The notes: a model not told the origin generated them from the sequence alone. 64,000 bases of DNA from an uncultured Cryptobacterium sp. (GCA_958410215.1 CATYOF010000002.1:131517-195516), one strand, 5' to 3'; shown: positions 51,415 to 60,968, counted from the first letter of the stretch. Program-made: numbers and translations.

Positions 51415-51469
51415 TTGAGCCAATAAGCTGAGCGGTATAAAAGAATTTGTTTTCACGGATTCGTGAAAA
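51415..51469 (+). promoter_or_regulatory. Promoter-like element with 20-base operator palindrome
   Basis: TTGAGC (51415-51420) and TATAAA (51436-51441) are 15 bases apart. TTTTCACG (51450-51457) and CGTGAAAA (51462-51469) form a perfect palindrome at the likely transcription start of the DnaK gene. It does not match the CIRCE or HAIR heat-shock sequences. Confidence 0.5.
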
Positions 51470-51494
51470 TGCAGGTAAGAAAAGAGGATTATAT

Positions 51495-53294
51495 ATGGGA
51501 GCCACAATAGGAATTGACCTAGGAACTACCAATAGCTGCATGGCAACTATGGAAGGTGGGCGCGTAACCATTATCCCTAATGCGGAAGGGGAACGCACGA
51601 CACCCAGCGTTGTGGCTTTTTCAAAGGAAGGTGAACGCTTAGTTGGCAGTGTTGCGCAGCGCCAAGCTGCGGTAAATCCTGACCGAACCATTTCTTCAGT
51701 CAAGCGTCATATGGGAACTTCCTGGACGGCAAAAATAGATGGCAAAGCATATACCCCTCAAGAACTTTCGGCAATGATTCTAGCCAAGCTTCGCCGTGAT
51801 GCTGAAAATTTCTTAGGTCAAGAAGTAACCGATGCCGTGATTACCGTGCCAGCGTATTTTGACGATTCACAACGTCAGGCTACTAAGGACGCGGGTCGTA
51901 TCGCGGGGCTTAATGTGTTGCGTATTATCAACGAACCAACCAGTGCTGCTCTTGCTTATGGTTTGGATAACGGCGCTGCTCAAAAGGTTATGGTGTATGA
52001 CTTAGGTGGCGGCACGTTCGATATTTCTATCATTGAAATTGGCGACGATGTTATTGAGGTGCTGGCTACTTCGGGCGACAACCATCTAGGTGGAGATGAT
52101 TTTGATGAATGCATTGCAAATCATCTCTTGCAGGTATTCCAGCAGCAAACAGGCGTGAATTTGCAGCGCGATGCCATGGCGGCCCAGCGCGTGCGTCAAG
52201 CGGCTGAGCAGGCAAAAAAGGAATTATCAAGCGCCACCTCAACGCAGGTAAACTTACCGTTTATCGCTCAGGGATCTGGTGGTCCGCTTCACATGGATAT
52301 AACCCTTACTCGTGCTGAGTTTGACCGCTTGACGGCTCATTTGGTGGAACGTACTACCGGTCCTGTGCATTCAGCTCTCAACGATGCTGGCATTGCCGCC
52401 TCGGAACTTAGTAGTGTTTTGCTGGTAGGCGGATCTACGCGAATTCCTGCTGTGCAAGAACATGTGCGCGCGCTTACAGGCAAAGAACCTTCTTCCTCTA
52501 TTAACCCTGATGAATGTGTAGCAACGGGTGCTGCTATTCAGGGAGAAACACTTTCGTCTTCTTCTTCGGGCATCGTACAAGCAAACAGCTTGTTGCTGCT
52601 TGATGTAACACCGCTGTCCTTATCCATCGAAACCGTTGGTGGGGTAGCTACTCGTTTGGTGGAGCGCAACACGACGCTGCCCGTTCATTATTCTCAGATA
52701 TTTAGCACGGCAGCGCCTTTCCAAACCAGTGTTGAAATTAAGGTGCTGCAGGGCGAGCGTCCTATGGCGGCGGACAATAAAGCTATTGGCACGTTTCGTT
52801 TGAAGGGCATTAAGCGTGCTCCTGCGGGTGTACCAAAAATCGAAGTAACGTTTGATATTGACACCAATGGCATTTTGACGGTTTCCGCTAAGGACTTAGA
52901 TACCGGGCGTGAACAGTCTATTGTTATTGACGATTCCGATCGCATGAGCGATGAAGAAATTGAGCGCGCTATTCAAGATGCGAAAGACTATGCCGAAGAA
53001 GATGAATTCCGCCGTGCCACGTTGGATGTTCGCCAGAAGGCAAATGATCTTCTTAATGAATGCAATCAGGCGCTTGCTACTTTGGGTAAACAGCTTGATA
53101 AGCACGAAAAGCGCCAGATTAAAGCGGACATGGCAGAATTACAGCGGGTATTAGCGCGTCGTCCCAGCAAGAAGGAAAAGATGGATCCTGAAGCGGAGGC
53201 TCGCAATATTGTGGTTGCGGCTGCTCGTCTGGATCAGTCGAGTACCCATGCGCGCGAAATGGCAAAGAATCAAGCGGGGCAGACAAACCAGTAA
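51495..53294 (+). CDS. Hsp70 chaperone, DnaK family
   Basis: A 599-residue Hsp70: ATPase start [13 protein letters not shown], phosphate loops [16 protein letters not shown] and [14 protein letters not shown], the linker and substrate domain opening [18 protein letters not shown], and an alpha-helical lid. The N-terminal lobe lacks the Gram-negative insert, as expected in actinobacteria. grpE, hspR and a canonical dnaJ are not adjacent, so this may be a second DnaK working with the J protein just upstream. I therefore leave the symbol empty. ATG 51495 is chosen for AAAGAGG upstream and the normal N terminus. Confidence 0.93.
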   Translation: MGATIGIDLGTTNSCMATMEGGRVTIIPNAEGERTTPSVVAFSKEGERLVGSVAQRQAAVNPDRTISSVKRHMGTSWTAKIDGKAYTPQELSAMILAKLRRDAENFLGQEVTDAVITVPAYFDDSQRQATKDAGRIAGLNVLRIINEPTSAALAYGLDNGAAQKVMVYDLGGGTFDISIIEIGDDVIEVLATSGDNHLGGDDFDECIANHLLQVFQQQTGVNLQRDAMAAQRVRQAAEQAKKELSSATSTQVNLPFIAQGSGGPLHMDITLTRAEFDRLTAHLVERTTGPVHSALNDAGIAASELSSVLLVGGSTRIPAVQEHVRALTGKEPSSSINPDECVATGAAIQGETLSSSSSGIVQANSLLLLDVTPLSLSIETVGGVATRLVERNTTLPVHYSQIFSTAAPFQTSVEIKVLQGERPMAADNKAIGTFRLKGIKRAPAGVPKIEVTFDIDTNGILTVSAKDLDTGREQSIVIDDSDRMSDEEIERAIQDAKDYAEEDEFRRATLDVRQKANDLLNECNQALATLGKQLDKHEKRQIKADMAELQRVLARRPSKKEKMDPEAEARNIVVAAARLDQSSTHAREMAKNQAGQTNQ

Positions 53295-53346
53295 GTGCGC
53301 TGGCAAAGAATCAAGTTAACAACTCGCCAGTATCAAATTCAGCGTT

Positions 53347-53511
53347 GCTTCAAGTGAACAGGTGCACGCAGGCCACCCGTTCGGCTACCGTTCGCCTTCG
53401 GCTCACTATGCGTAACACTCCGCCGCTTCACTTTAGTGTTTAAAATTTGAAGCGTCGAGTGGCCTTTATGCACCTATATTAGTGGCCTTTATACGCCTGT
53501 TCATTTGAAGC
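53347..53511. repeat. Long imperfect inverted repeat between dnaK and the pheS leader
   Basis: GCTTCAAGTGAACAGG (53347-53362) matches the reverse complement of 53496-53511 at 15 of 16 bases. Nested inside, 53361-53376 matches 53459-53474 inversely at 12 of 16. No coding frame is supported between the arms. Confidence 0.6.
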
Positions 53512-53684
53512 TTGCACAAGATCTAGCACTTGTTATCTCTATAGCTAATTTATGGCTACTGTTGCGGAAAGATGCCTGGCTAGAACAGCATTAATAAGTC
53601 AGTCTTTATTTAATCTGCATTCTTTAGAAAACGGAGCATAGGGTTATGTGTTGCGATAAAAGTGAGGTTTCTTGCAAAAGTAGT

Positions 53685-53713
53685 TTCTGATGAAGCGGGG
53701 TTTGCGCTATACT
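53685..53713 (+). promoter_or_regulatory. Candidate promoter of the pheST leader RNA
   Basis: TTCTGA (53685-53690) and TATACT (53708-53713) are spaced exactly 17 bases. Initiation near 53720 would coincide with the 5' base of the T-box stem I. Confidence 0.5.
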
Positions 53714-53719
53714 TCCATC

Positions 53720-54250
53720 CACATGCAATGATGAAGACAGCATGTCACAAGCGGTATGACAGACCTAATTCATAGGCTCGCTTGCAATGAAGCGCACGGT
53801 GTAACAAATAACGATCGTGAAAATGCAGCGCAAGCCAATACCGTGGTTCGTTTCAGAGAGTTGCTCCCTGGCTGGAAGAGCAGTACGAATCGTTGGCATG
53901 ATTCCCTTCTGAGCATCAAGGTGAACGCAGGATGCGTGCGTGCCATTTGGCAGCTTTGCTAGGTTGCAGCCATTTAAGGTGGTGGCAACGAAGTTTTTTA
54001 GCAAGTACAAGCGGCAACTTTTAACGCATGGATGTCATAGCTTTGACGGGAGCTCCCGTAACAGAGCAGTAAGAGTGGGTGTTTTGCTCGATAAATCTCG
54101 CTACCAATATTGTGAGATATCGCGACCAGTGAATCGTGCTATTTGGAACGTGGCGTAAATGTTGCTTGACAGGCAAAACATCAACCAGGGTGGTACCGCG
54201 AGAGCCCTTCTCGTCCTTGGAAGCAAAGGATGAGAAGGGCTCTTTTTATT
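53720..54250 (+). promoter_or_regulatory. T-box leader with terminator, controlling pheST
   Basis: The T-box sequence AGGGTGGTACCGCG is at 54187-54200. A strong terminator follows: AGAGCCCTTCTC (54201-54212) pairs with GAGAAGGGCTCT (54232-54243), then five T. Upstream, AGAGAG (53855-53860) and the distal loop CCTGGCTGGAA inside stem TGCTC/GAGCA (53862-53882) fit T-box stem I, whose base is CACATGCA (53720) with TGCGTGCG (53933-53940). The specifier is expected in GGTGAACGCAGGA (53920-53932), where no Phe codon is readable by eye. The T-box base U after UGG fits tRNA-Phe ending in ACCA. Confidence 0.85.
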
Positions 54251-54429
54251 GTGCGGCAGTGTTTGTATGCTGCGCGTATTGGATGTTAATGCTGGCAGGG
54301 AAATTGAATGTGGCTGCCTAAAGTGCAGTTGCTGAATGTGGCTGACACAGTATTTTCCCTGCATAACCAAACATTCTGCGCGCTTGAGATACGAAGCAAG
54401 CTGCGTATAGGTAGGAAAGGATGCGAGGA

Positions 54430-55491
54430 ATGTCAGTAGTTGATGACGTAAAATCCCTCCATGCCGACACGTTGTCGGCCATTGCTCAGGCGTCTAACAC
54501 CGAAGCGCTTGAGAAAATTCGTGTAGAAGTAGTAGGTAAGTCCGGTTCGTTGACGGGCTATTTGCGCTCGATGGGTCAGATTGAAAAGGAACATCGTGCC
54601 GAAGTGGGCAAAACCGTTAATGCAGCCCGCAACGAAATTGAGGCGGCGCTGGATGCTAAGAAAAAAGAACTTTCCCGTTCTGAGCTTGAAGCAAAAATGC
54701 AAGCCAGCGCCGTTGATGTTACACTGCCTGGCCGCTCCCAGCAGATGGGCACGCGCCACCTTATTAATGCTATTTCGGATGAAATTTCTGAAATCTTTTT
54801 AGGGTTGGGTTATTCGGTAGCAACTGGTCCTGAAGTGGAAACTGACTGGTATAACTTTACGGCCTTGAACGCTCCTGCTGACCATCCCAGCCGCTCTATG
54901 CAGGATACCTTCTATGTGCGCGATTTCTCGGGCGAGCATAGTCGTGTTCGTGGCGAATCTGATGTATTGCTCCGTACGCAAACATCGGGTGTTCAGGTAC
55001 ACGCTATGGAGGATCAGGACCTTCCCATTTATGTTATTGCACCGGGTAAAGTATACCGTCGCGATGTGGCAGATCCTTCGCATTTGCCACAGTTCACTCA
55101 GTGTGAAGGCTTGGCAATCGACAAAAACATTACCTTTGGCGACTTGAAGGGTACGTTGGAATATTTCTGCAAAGAAATGTTTGGCCCTGAACGCAAAACG
55201 CGTTTCCGCGCGCACTTCTTCCCCTTTACGGAACCTTCGGCGGAAGTTGATGTGTCGTGCGGTATTTGCCACGGCAAGGGTTGCCGTATGTGTAAGGGTA
55301 CCGGCTGGTTAGAAATTCTTGGATGTGGCATGGTAGATCCAAACGTTTTGCGTATGTCAGGTATTGACCCTGAAGTGTATTCGGGCTTTGCATTTGGTGT
55401 TGGCGTAGAACGCGTTGCTTGTTTGAAGTATGACGTTCCCGATCTGCGTATGCTGCTTGAAGGCGACATGCGCTTCTTGCGCCAGTTCTAG
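54430..55491 (+). CDS. pheS: Phenylalanyl-tRNA synthetase alpha subunit
   Basis: The catalytic subunit of the (alpha-beta)2 enzyme, 353 residues. An N-terminal coiled coil (about 1-85) binds tRNA. Class II motifs follow: FTEPSAEVDVSC, a Cys-rich loop (CGICHGKGCRMCKGTGW, as in many Gram-positive PheS), GCGMVDPNVL and the motif 3 FGVGVERVACLKY. ATG 54430 is preferred over ATG 54421, since AGGAAAGG directly abuts the latter and is nine bases from the former. It is controlled by the T-box leader upstream. Confidence 0.95.
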   Translation: MSVVDDVKSLHADTLSAIAQASNTEALEKIRVEVVGKSGSLTGYLRSMGQIEKEHRAEVGKTVNAARNEIEAALDAKKKELSRSELEAKMQASAVDVTLPGRSQQMGTRHLINAISDEISEIFLGLGYSVATGPEVETDWYNFTALNAPADHPSRSMQDTFYVRDFSGEHSRVRGESDVLLRTQTSGVQVHAMEDQDLPIYVIAPGKVYRRDVADPSHLPQFTQCEGLAIDKNITFGDLKGTLEYFCKEMFGPERKTRFRAHFFPFTEPSAEVDVSCGICHGKGCRMCKGTGWLEILGCGMVDPNVLRMSGIDPEVYSGFAFGVGVERVACLKYDVPDLRMLLEGDMRFLRQF

Positions 55492-55682
55492 TTTTCGTTG
55501 CGAGGGCAAGGCTTGTTGTTCGGGCGATAACAAAACATGCTCGGACGGAAATGAAATACATGTTTTCCGTTATGAGCACTAAAGAACGCTATCGGGATGC
55601 CTGCCCGTCATGCGACGAACAGAACAAGTGAAGGGCACTTGATAAAGATAAGAAAACTCAATTGAGTAGAAAGATAAAGATT

Positions 55683-58154
55683 ATGAAAGTTTCTCTTAAA
55701 TGGCTTTCTGAATACGTAGAAGTACCGGAAGATCTCAAGGCGTTTTGCGATCGCTTGGACTTAACAGGTACGGGCGTTGAGGGCGTAGAACGCACCGGGG
55801 ATATGTACGATCATGTGGTAACGGGCCAAATTTTGGAAAAGGTTGCTCATCCCGATTCCGATCATATGTGGGTTACCAAGGTGGACGTTGGCGCGGCAAA
55901 CGTAGACAAGGATGGAAACCCTGAACCGCTGCAAATTGTATGCGGTGCCCAGAACTTCAACCAGGGCGATCACGTGGTGGTAGCTACGATTGGTGCTGTT
56001 TTGCCAGGGGATTTCAAAATTAAGAAATCCAAACTTCGTGGTGTAGTGAGCTGCGGCATGAATTGCTCGGCACGCGAGTTAGGCATTGGTTCTGACCATG
56101 ATGGCATCATGATCTTGCCTGAAGATGCTCCTATCGGTATGCCACTTGCGGATTACCTGAAGCTTTCCGATACCATTTTGGATTTGGAAATTACTCCTAA
56201 CCGTCCTGATTGCTTGTCTATGGTTGGCATGGCGCGCGAAGTGGGCGCGATGTATGCACGTGATTTCAAGAATCCTCTCGATGAAATGGAAGCTTCGCTT
56301 CAAGAAGGCACCGATCTGCCAAGCGTTGATGAACTGGCTACGGTAACGGTTGAAGATGTGGATCGCTGCCCCCGCTATACTGCCCGCGTTATTAAAAATG
56401 TAAAGGTGGGACCAAGCCCTGATTGGCTGGCAGAACGTGTAACGGCTGCAGGTGCTCGCTCTATCAACAACGTGGTTGACGTAACCAACTATATTTTGTT
56501 CTTGCTCGGTCAGCCACTTCACGCCTTTGACTATGACAAGTTGGTTGATGAAACGGGTAAGGCTAACGTAGTGGTTCGCGCTGCTAAGAATGGCGAAAAA
56601 TTGCAGACGCTCGACGGGGAAGAGCGCGAATTAACCGAAGATATGACGGTAATTGCTACCCCCGAAAAGGCAGTTGGCCTTGCTGGCGTAATGGGTGGCT
56701 TCGATACGGAAGTAACCGATGAAACCACTACTATTTTGCTTGAGGCGGCAACCTTTGAACCAGGTCGTACTTCGCGTACCTCGCGCAACCTTGGTTTGAT
56801 TTCCGAATCGTCTATGCGCTACGAACGTCGTGTGGATGATGTTGATATTGATCGTATGTCTGCAGCTGCTGCTCAGCTGCTTGCAGAAGTATCTGGCGGT
56901 ACGGTTGTCCCTGGTTTGATTGATGTGTACAACACCAAAACTGAAGCACCTACGTTGGAATTCCGTATTCCTCGTTTCCAGGCAATGATGGGCGAGGCTA
57001 TTCCGCGTGATTTCATTATCGATATGCTGCAGCGTCTTGGCTGTGTGGTTGATGCGGCACAAGAGGAAGTGTTGAAGGTTGTTCCTCCCACCTTCCGTCC
57101 CGATCTTGAGCGTGAAATTGATTTATATGAAGAAGTATTGCGTCTCTATGGCATGGATCGCATTCCTTCGACGTTACCTGGTGGCTCAGGGCGCGTAGGT
57201 ATTAAGACAGAAGCTCAACGTATTATGGATAAAATCAACAATACGTTGCGTGCTTGTGGCTTGAACGAAACCATGACCTATTCCTTTGCAGATCCTCATG
57301 AACTGGAACAATTGCGTATGCCTACTGAAGGTATGGGTATTCCGGTGGAATTGCTCAACCCACTTAATGCCGAACAGTCGGTCATGCGCCAATCCATTAT
57401 TCCTGGCCTTATGCGTAGTATTGCGTACAACCAAAGCCGTGGAGTGCACAATATTCAGCTGTATGAAACCGGCGTAGTGTTCTTTGGTGCTGAAGGGAAG
57501 AAAAAACCGAAGGAACGCAATCGTTTGGCTGCCGTGATGGCAGGCGCCATGAATGATCCTGCCTGGAATAAAGAATCAGTTGCGTTTGATTTCTTTGATG
57601 GTAAGGGTGTTATTGAAAGCTTAATGCGTGAATTGGCTCTTGCGAAACCTCGTTTCAAGGCACTTAGTGCAGAAGAAGCTCCGCATTTACAGCCTGGCCG
57701 TGCAGCTCAGGTTCTTGATGGCGGTACGATGCTTGGTTGGATTGGTGAAATTCATCCCTTGGCATGCGAAACCTATGAAGTACAGGCCCCCGCGGTAGCT
57801 TTCGAGTTGGATTTGGATGCGCTTATTAAATGCGCTCGTCCTGCCCGTGACTATGTTGATGTTCCGGTATTTCCTGCTGTTACGATGGATGTTGCCTTCG
57901 TAGTAGATGAAGAGGTAACTCACGAACAGCTGCTTCGTTGTATTACTTCAGCAGGCGGCAAGTTGCTTGATACTGCCCAGTTGTTTGACGTGTATCGCGA
58001 CGAAGAGCGTTTGGGGGCAGGCAAGAAATCAATGGCGTATGCTCTTGAATATCGTGCGGCTGATCGTACGCTTACTACCGAAGAAGTTGACAAACAACAC
58101 GCACGTCTTATTAAGAAGGTTTGCGGCGCAACGGGTGCTGAGGTTCGTGGTTAA
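55683..58154 (+). CDS. pheT: Phenylalanyl-tRNA synthetase beta subunit
   Basis: An 823-residue subunit that edits mischarged tRNA and binds tRNA-Phe. Parts in order: N-terminal domain (KVSLKWLSEYVEV), EMAP/OB tRNA-binding domain (about 40-155, GQILEKVAHPDSDH), B3/4 editing domain (PRYTARVIKNV), B5 domain (about 405-475), the synthetase-like core (GLNETMTYSFAD), and a C-terminal ferredoxin-fold anticodon-binding domain (VFPAVTMDVAFVVDEE). ATG 55683 is the natural start. The in-frame TTG at 55662 has no support. It lies 191 bases after pheS in the same operon. Confidence 0.95.
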   Translation: MKVSLKWLSEYVEVPEDLKAFCDRLDLTGTGVEGVERTGDMYDHVVTGQILEKVAHPDSDHMWVTKVDVGAANVDKDGNPEPLQIVCGAQNFNQGDHVVVATIGAVLPGDFKIKKSKLRGVVSCGMNCSARELGIGSDHDGIMILPEDAPIGMPLADYLKLSDTILDLEITPNRPDCLSMVGMAREVGAMYARDFKNPLDEMEASLQEGTDLPSVDELATVTVEDVDRCPRYTARVIKNVKVGPSPDWLAERVTAAGARSINNVVDVTNYILFLLGQPLHAFDYDKLVDETGKANVVVRAAKNGEKLQTLDGEERELTEDMTVIATPEKAVGLAGVMGGFDTEVTDETTTILLEAATFEPGRTSRTSRNLGLISESSMRYERRVDDVDIDRMSAAAAQLLAEVSGGTVVPGLIDVYNTKTEAPTLEFRIPRFQAMMGEAIPRDFIIDMLQRLGCVVDAAQEEVLKVVPPTFRPDLEREIDLYEEVLRLYGMDRIPSTLPGGSGRVGIKTEAQRIMDKINNTLRACGLNETMTYSFADPHELEQLRMPTEGMGIPVELLNPLNAEQSVMRQSIIPGLMRSIAYNQSRGVHNIQLYETGVVFFGAEGKKKPKERNRLAAVMAGAMNDPAWNKESVAFDFFDGKGVIESLMRELALAKPRFKALSAEEAPHLQPGRAAQVLDGGTMLGWIGEIHPLACETYEVQAPAVAFELDLDALIKCARPARDYVDVPVFPAVTMDVAFVVDEEVTHEQLLRCITSAGGKLLDTAQLFDVYRDEERLGAGKKSMAYALEYRAADRTLTTEEVDKQHARLIKKVCGATGAEVRG

Positions 58155-58240
58155 ACCACGCTGTGAACTAATTGCGAAGTACGATTGCGAAACGCTTAGC
58201 TATTAGAGCTTGTTTGGTCGTCTGTCTATTTGTTTACTTT

Positions 58241-58278
58241 AAAGGTACCGATCTGAAAAGGTCGGTACCTTTCTGTTA
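58241..58278 (+). terminator. Terminator of the pheST operon
   Basis: AAAGGTACCGA (58241-58251) pairs perfectly with TCGGTACCTTT (58262-58272) around a 10-base loop, followed by CTGTTAT. A strong hairpin with a modest U-tract. Confidence 0.8.
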
Positions 58279-58339
58279 TAAGTAGTAGTCATTGACTTAG
58301 AAAATATTGTTCAGACTCACTGTTGAGGTTTGATGAGGT

Positions 58340-58870
58340 TTGGTTAAAAAAGCAAAAGAAAAGAAAGCGCGTAAACAGCGTATATCAGCGGATGGGACTC
58401 CCTACACTATCTGGCAGGTGCGAACTCACTGGCTTTGCATTGCCTTGATTATATGGGCGGTATTAGAACTTGCCGCAGGTATTGGTTTACTCAGTCTTTC
58501 GTTTCTGAATATCTTTCATCTTCAAGAATTTGTCCCTGCTCTTAGTGTGGGTCCTTATACGATCGCAAATGGTGCGGTTAACTTAATAGTCGCAATTCTT
58601 GGATTGTGGGGTGCTTACAATCCAAAACGAATAACGATATTTTTCTGGCTGGTTGTTTTAGATGCCCTGTTGAGCTCTTGGTCAACGGCGAGTGCGGTTT
58701 CGCAGGGCCAAATTGATCCCGCAACCACTCTTTCCCTTCTTATAGTTCTTGCGTTCGCTGCTTGTGCTTGGAATGTTCGAGGTCAAACAGGGTATTTTGA
58801 TAATCATCCTCGTCCTGAAGACGAAGAAAAAACTTCACAAAGAGAAAATACCGCACAGAAAATATCATAA
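58340..58870 (+). CDS. Small four-helix membrane protein, function unknown
   Basis: I do not recognise this 176-residue protein. A basic N terminus (KKAKEKKARKQR) precedes about four hydrophobic helices: LCIALIIWAVLELAAGIGLL, ANGAVNLIVAILGLWGAY, ITIFFWLVVLDALLSSW and TTLSLLIVLAFAACAW. The C terminus is acidic and polar. The layout resembles small integral membrane proteins common in Coriobacteria. The TTG at 58340 is the only workable start, with GAGG motifs about 5-14 bases upstream, so the exact N terminus is uncertain. It stands alone between pheT and a thioesterase. Confidence 0.65.
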   Translation: MVKKAKEKKARKQRISADGTPYTIWQVRTHWLCIALIIWAVLELAAGIGLLSLSFLNIFHLQEFVPALSVGPYTIANGAVNLIVAILGLWGAYNPKRITIFFWLVVLDALLSSWSTASAVSQGQIDPATTLSLLIVLAFAACAWNVRGQTGYFDNHPRPEDEEKTSQRENTAQKIS

Positions 58871-58959
58871 AGAGCGTTTGCAAACGACGATTACACAACG
58901 TAAAACGTTCGGTTAGGCGATACAATAAGTATCCAAGTGACCAACAAGGAGGAAGTACC

Positions 58960-59337
58960 ATGGCCCTTGCAGATATTTTAGGTATTGAAGTGGTGGAATC
59001 CACGCCTAACAAGTATGTTACTCGCATGCTGGTAACCGAAGATATGCTTCAGCCTCATGGCGTTTTGCATGGTGGCATTAGTGCTGCTTTAGCGGAAAAC
59101 GCTGCAAGCGAATGCTGTACCGAACATTATGAGGATGACAAGTTTTTCTTTTTAGGAGTAGAAGTAAGCAGCACTCATCTTCTTCCGGTAAAAGCGGGAG
59201 ATACGGTAGAAAGCGTTGCTACTCCTATTCGTGCGGGCGGACGCATTTCCCAGTGGAAAGTGGAACAGTATCGCATGTCTGACGGGGAATTGTTCAACGT
59301 TTCTCAGATGACTATGTACGGAAAAAAGAAGCATTAA
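58960..59337 (+). CDS. Hotdog-fold thioesterase (PaaI/MenI-like)
   Basis: A 125-residue acyl-CoA thioesterase of the PaaI/4HBT family. HGVLHGGISAALAENAAS is the hotdog signature helix, with a Glu in the position of the catalytic acid. FLGVEVSSTHLLPVKAGDTVES and the final QMTMYGKKK complete the domain. It probably cleaves an aromatic acyl-CoA. 1,4-dihydroxy-2-naphthoyl-CoA (menaquinone pathway) is a common substrate for this subgroup, but no men genes are nearby. ATG 58960 follows AAGGAGGAAG. Confidence 0.88.
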   Translation: MALADILGIEVVESTPNKYVTRMLVTEDMLQPHGVLHGGISAALAENAASECCTEHYEDDKFFFLGVEVSSTHLLPVKAGDTVESVATPIRAGGRISQWKVEQYRMSDGELFNVSQMTMYGKKKH

Positions 59338-59485
59338 TTCGCTTTTTCTTTCGAACTTATTCGGAATAAGTAATTCATATGGTTTTGGCTATATATCGCA
59401 GTTAAAACACCAATCAGTCTTACCTGGGAGTTAGTGAACGCGTTCTTGACGCTTATTTACCAGCTTTTTATTATTTTAAAGAGGG

Positions 59486-59534
59486 GAATTCAACTCAGAA
59501 GGCTGTGTGCCTTCTTTTCATTTGGGTTGAATTC
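59486..59534 (+). promoter_or_regulatory. Nested hairpin in the leader of the ArsB/NhaD-type gene
   Basis: GAATTCAAC (59486-59494) pairs perfectly with GTTGAATTC (59526-59534). Inside, AGAAGG (59497-59502) pairs with CCTTCT (59510-59515), which runs into TTTT. The inner hairpin could terminate transcription and the outer arms could sequester it, an attenuator-like layout 32 bases before the start codon. Confidence 0.5.
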
Positions 59535-59565
59535 AGGGATAGGTTAATGGATAGGAGGGATGTGT

Positions 59566-60852
59566 ATGCCAGAGTTTACTACACCGCAGATCATTTCTAT
59601 TGTGATCTTCTTGGTGGTCTTTGCGCTTATCATCTCAGAGAAGATCCACCGTACCACCGCCGCGCTTGCGGGTGCCGTTGTGCTTATTTTGACGGGCATC
59701 GTTACCTTTGATGTTGGCATGGAGCACATCGACTTCGGCACACTTGGTGTTTTGGTCGGTATGATGATCTTTGTAGCGGTGGTTAAACAGTCGGGTATTT
59801 TCGAATACATCGCCATTAAAACCGCAAAAATTGCTAAGGGTAATCCTTGGACCATTATGGTGTTGTTCTGTATTATTACCGCTGTTTTGTCGGCATTCTT
59901 GGACAACGTAACCACGGTTTTGCTGGTTGGTCCTGTTACCTTCACAGTATGTAAGATGTTGAAGATGACCCCCGTACCTTACTTCATTGTTGAGATTATG
60001 GCATCCAACATTGGTGGTACGGCAACGCTTATTGGTGACCCACCAAACATCATGATTGGTATGCAGGCTGGCTTAACCATGTTGGACTTCATTGTGTACA
60101 ACGGTCCTGCAATCGTTTTGATTATGGTTGCTGCTATTGCTATGTTCTATGTACTGTATGGCAAGAACATGTCTGCAACGTCAGACGAAATGGAATCCAT
60201 CATGCACTTGCATGCGCATGAAGCCATTACTGATAAAGGCTTGTTCCATAAGAGCGTTGCTATGACTATCATCGTAGCGCTGGCATTTGTGTTCCATAGC
60301 GTTATCGGTGTTGAGCCTAGCGTTGTTGCGCTTACTGCGGCAGCTATTATGCTTATTATTAGCTCTGCTGAAATTGAAAAAGTATTGCTGGACGTTGAAT
60401 GGGCAACCATCGGCTTCTTTGCAGGCTTGTTCATCGTTGTTGGTGGTTTGGTAGAAACTGGCGTTATCGACATGCTGGCTAATGGCCTGATTGATATTAC
60501 CGGTGGCGATGTGATGATTACCATCATCGTTCTGGTTTGGGCTTCTGCAATCATTTCGTCCTTCTTGGACAACATTCCTATGGTTGCAACGCTTATTCCT
60601 ATCATCTTGGCTATCGGCAACACGGGCGTTGACGTTATGCCTTACTGGTGGGCCATTTCGCTCGGTGCTTGCATCGGTGGTATTGGTACCCAGATTGGCG
60701 CTTCGGCAAACGTTGTTCTGTCTGGTATGTCCAAGAGCTACGGCTATCCTATTACCTTTATGGAGTACACCAAGATCGCATTCCCAATGATGCTTGTATT
60801 TACGGCTATCAGCTGTGCATACTTGGTACTCCGCTTCTGCGTGTTTGTATAA
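59566..60852 (+). CDS. ArsB/NhaD-family transporter (ion transporter superfamily)
   Basis: A 428-residue carrier with about 11 helices in two repeats, of the ArsB/NhaD type: DFGTLGVLVGMMIFV, SAFLDNVTTVLLVGPVT, GTATLIGDPPNIMIG in the first half and SSFLDNIPMVATLIP, GTQIGASANVV in the second. The paired FLDN and GD/GA-N motifs line the ion path. Members extrude arsenite or exchange sodium and protons. With no ars genes near, sodium/proton exchange or an organic anion is likelier. ATG 59566 is chosen since AGGAGGG directly precedes the ATG at 59560. A close paralog is at 61894-63186. Confidence 0.92.
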   Translation: MPEFTTPQIISIVIFLVVFALIISEKIHRTTAALAGAVVLILTGIVTFDVGMEHIDFGTLGVLVGMMIFVAVVKQSGIFEYIAIKTAKIAKGNPWTIMVLFCIITAVLSAFLDNVTTVLLVGPVTFTVCKMLKMTPVPYFIVEIMASNIGGTATLIGDPPNIMIGMQAGLTMLDFIVYNGPAIVLIMVAAIAMFYVLYGKNMSATSDEMESIMHLHAHEAITDKGLFHKSVAMTIIVALAFVFHSVIGVEPSVVALTAAAIMLIISSAEIEKVLLDVEWATIGFFAGLFIVVGGLVETGVIDMLANGLIDITGGDVMITIIVLVWASAIISSFLDNIPMVATLIPIILAIGNTGVDVMPYWWAISLGACIGGIGTQIGASANVVLSGMSKSYGYPITFMEYTKIAFPMMLVFTAISCAYLVLRFCVFV

Positions 60853-60932
60853 GCACTGAGAAGGGTTAATAGTTAAAAGCCTACTTAAACAAAATAAGTA
60901 AGCGAAATAAGGCCACTAATACCCGGCATCAT

Positions 60933-60968
60933 AAAGCTCCCGTTTCCCTGTGAGGCGGGAGCTTTTAC
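60933..60968 (+). terminator. Terminator of the ArsB/NhaD-type gene
   Basis: AAAGCTCCCG (60933-60942) pairs with CGGGAGCTTT (60956-60965) and ends in TTTTA. A 15-base piece of it (CTGTGAGGCGGGAGC, 60948-60962) is repeated exactly at 61013-61027. Confidence 0.8.
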
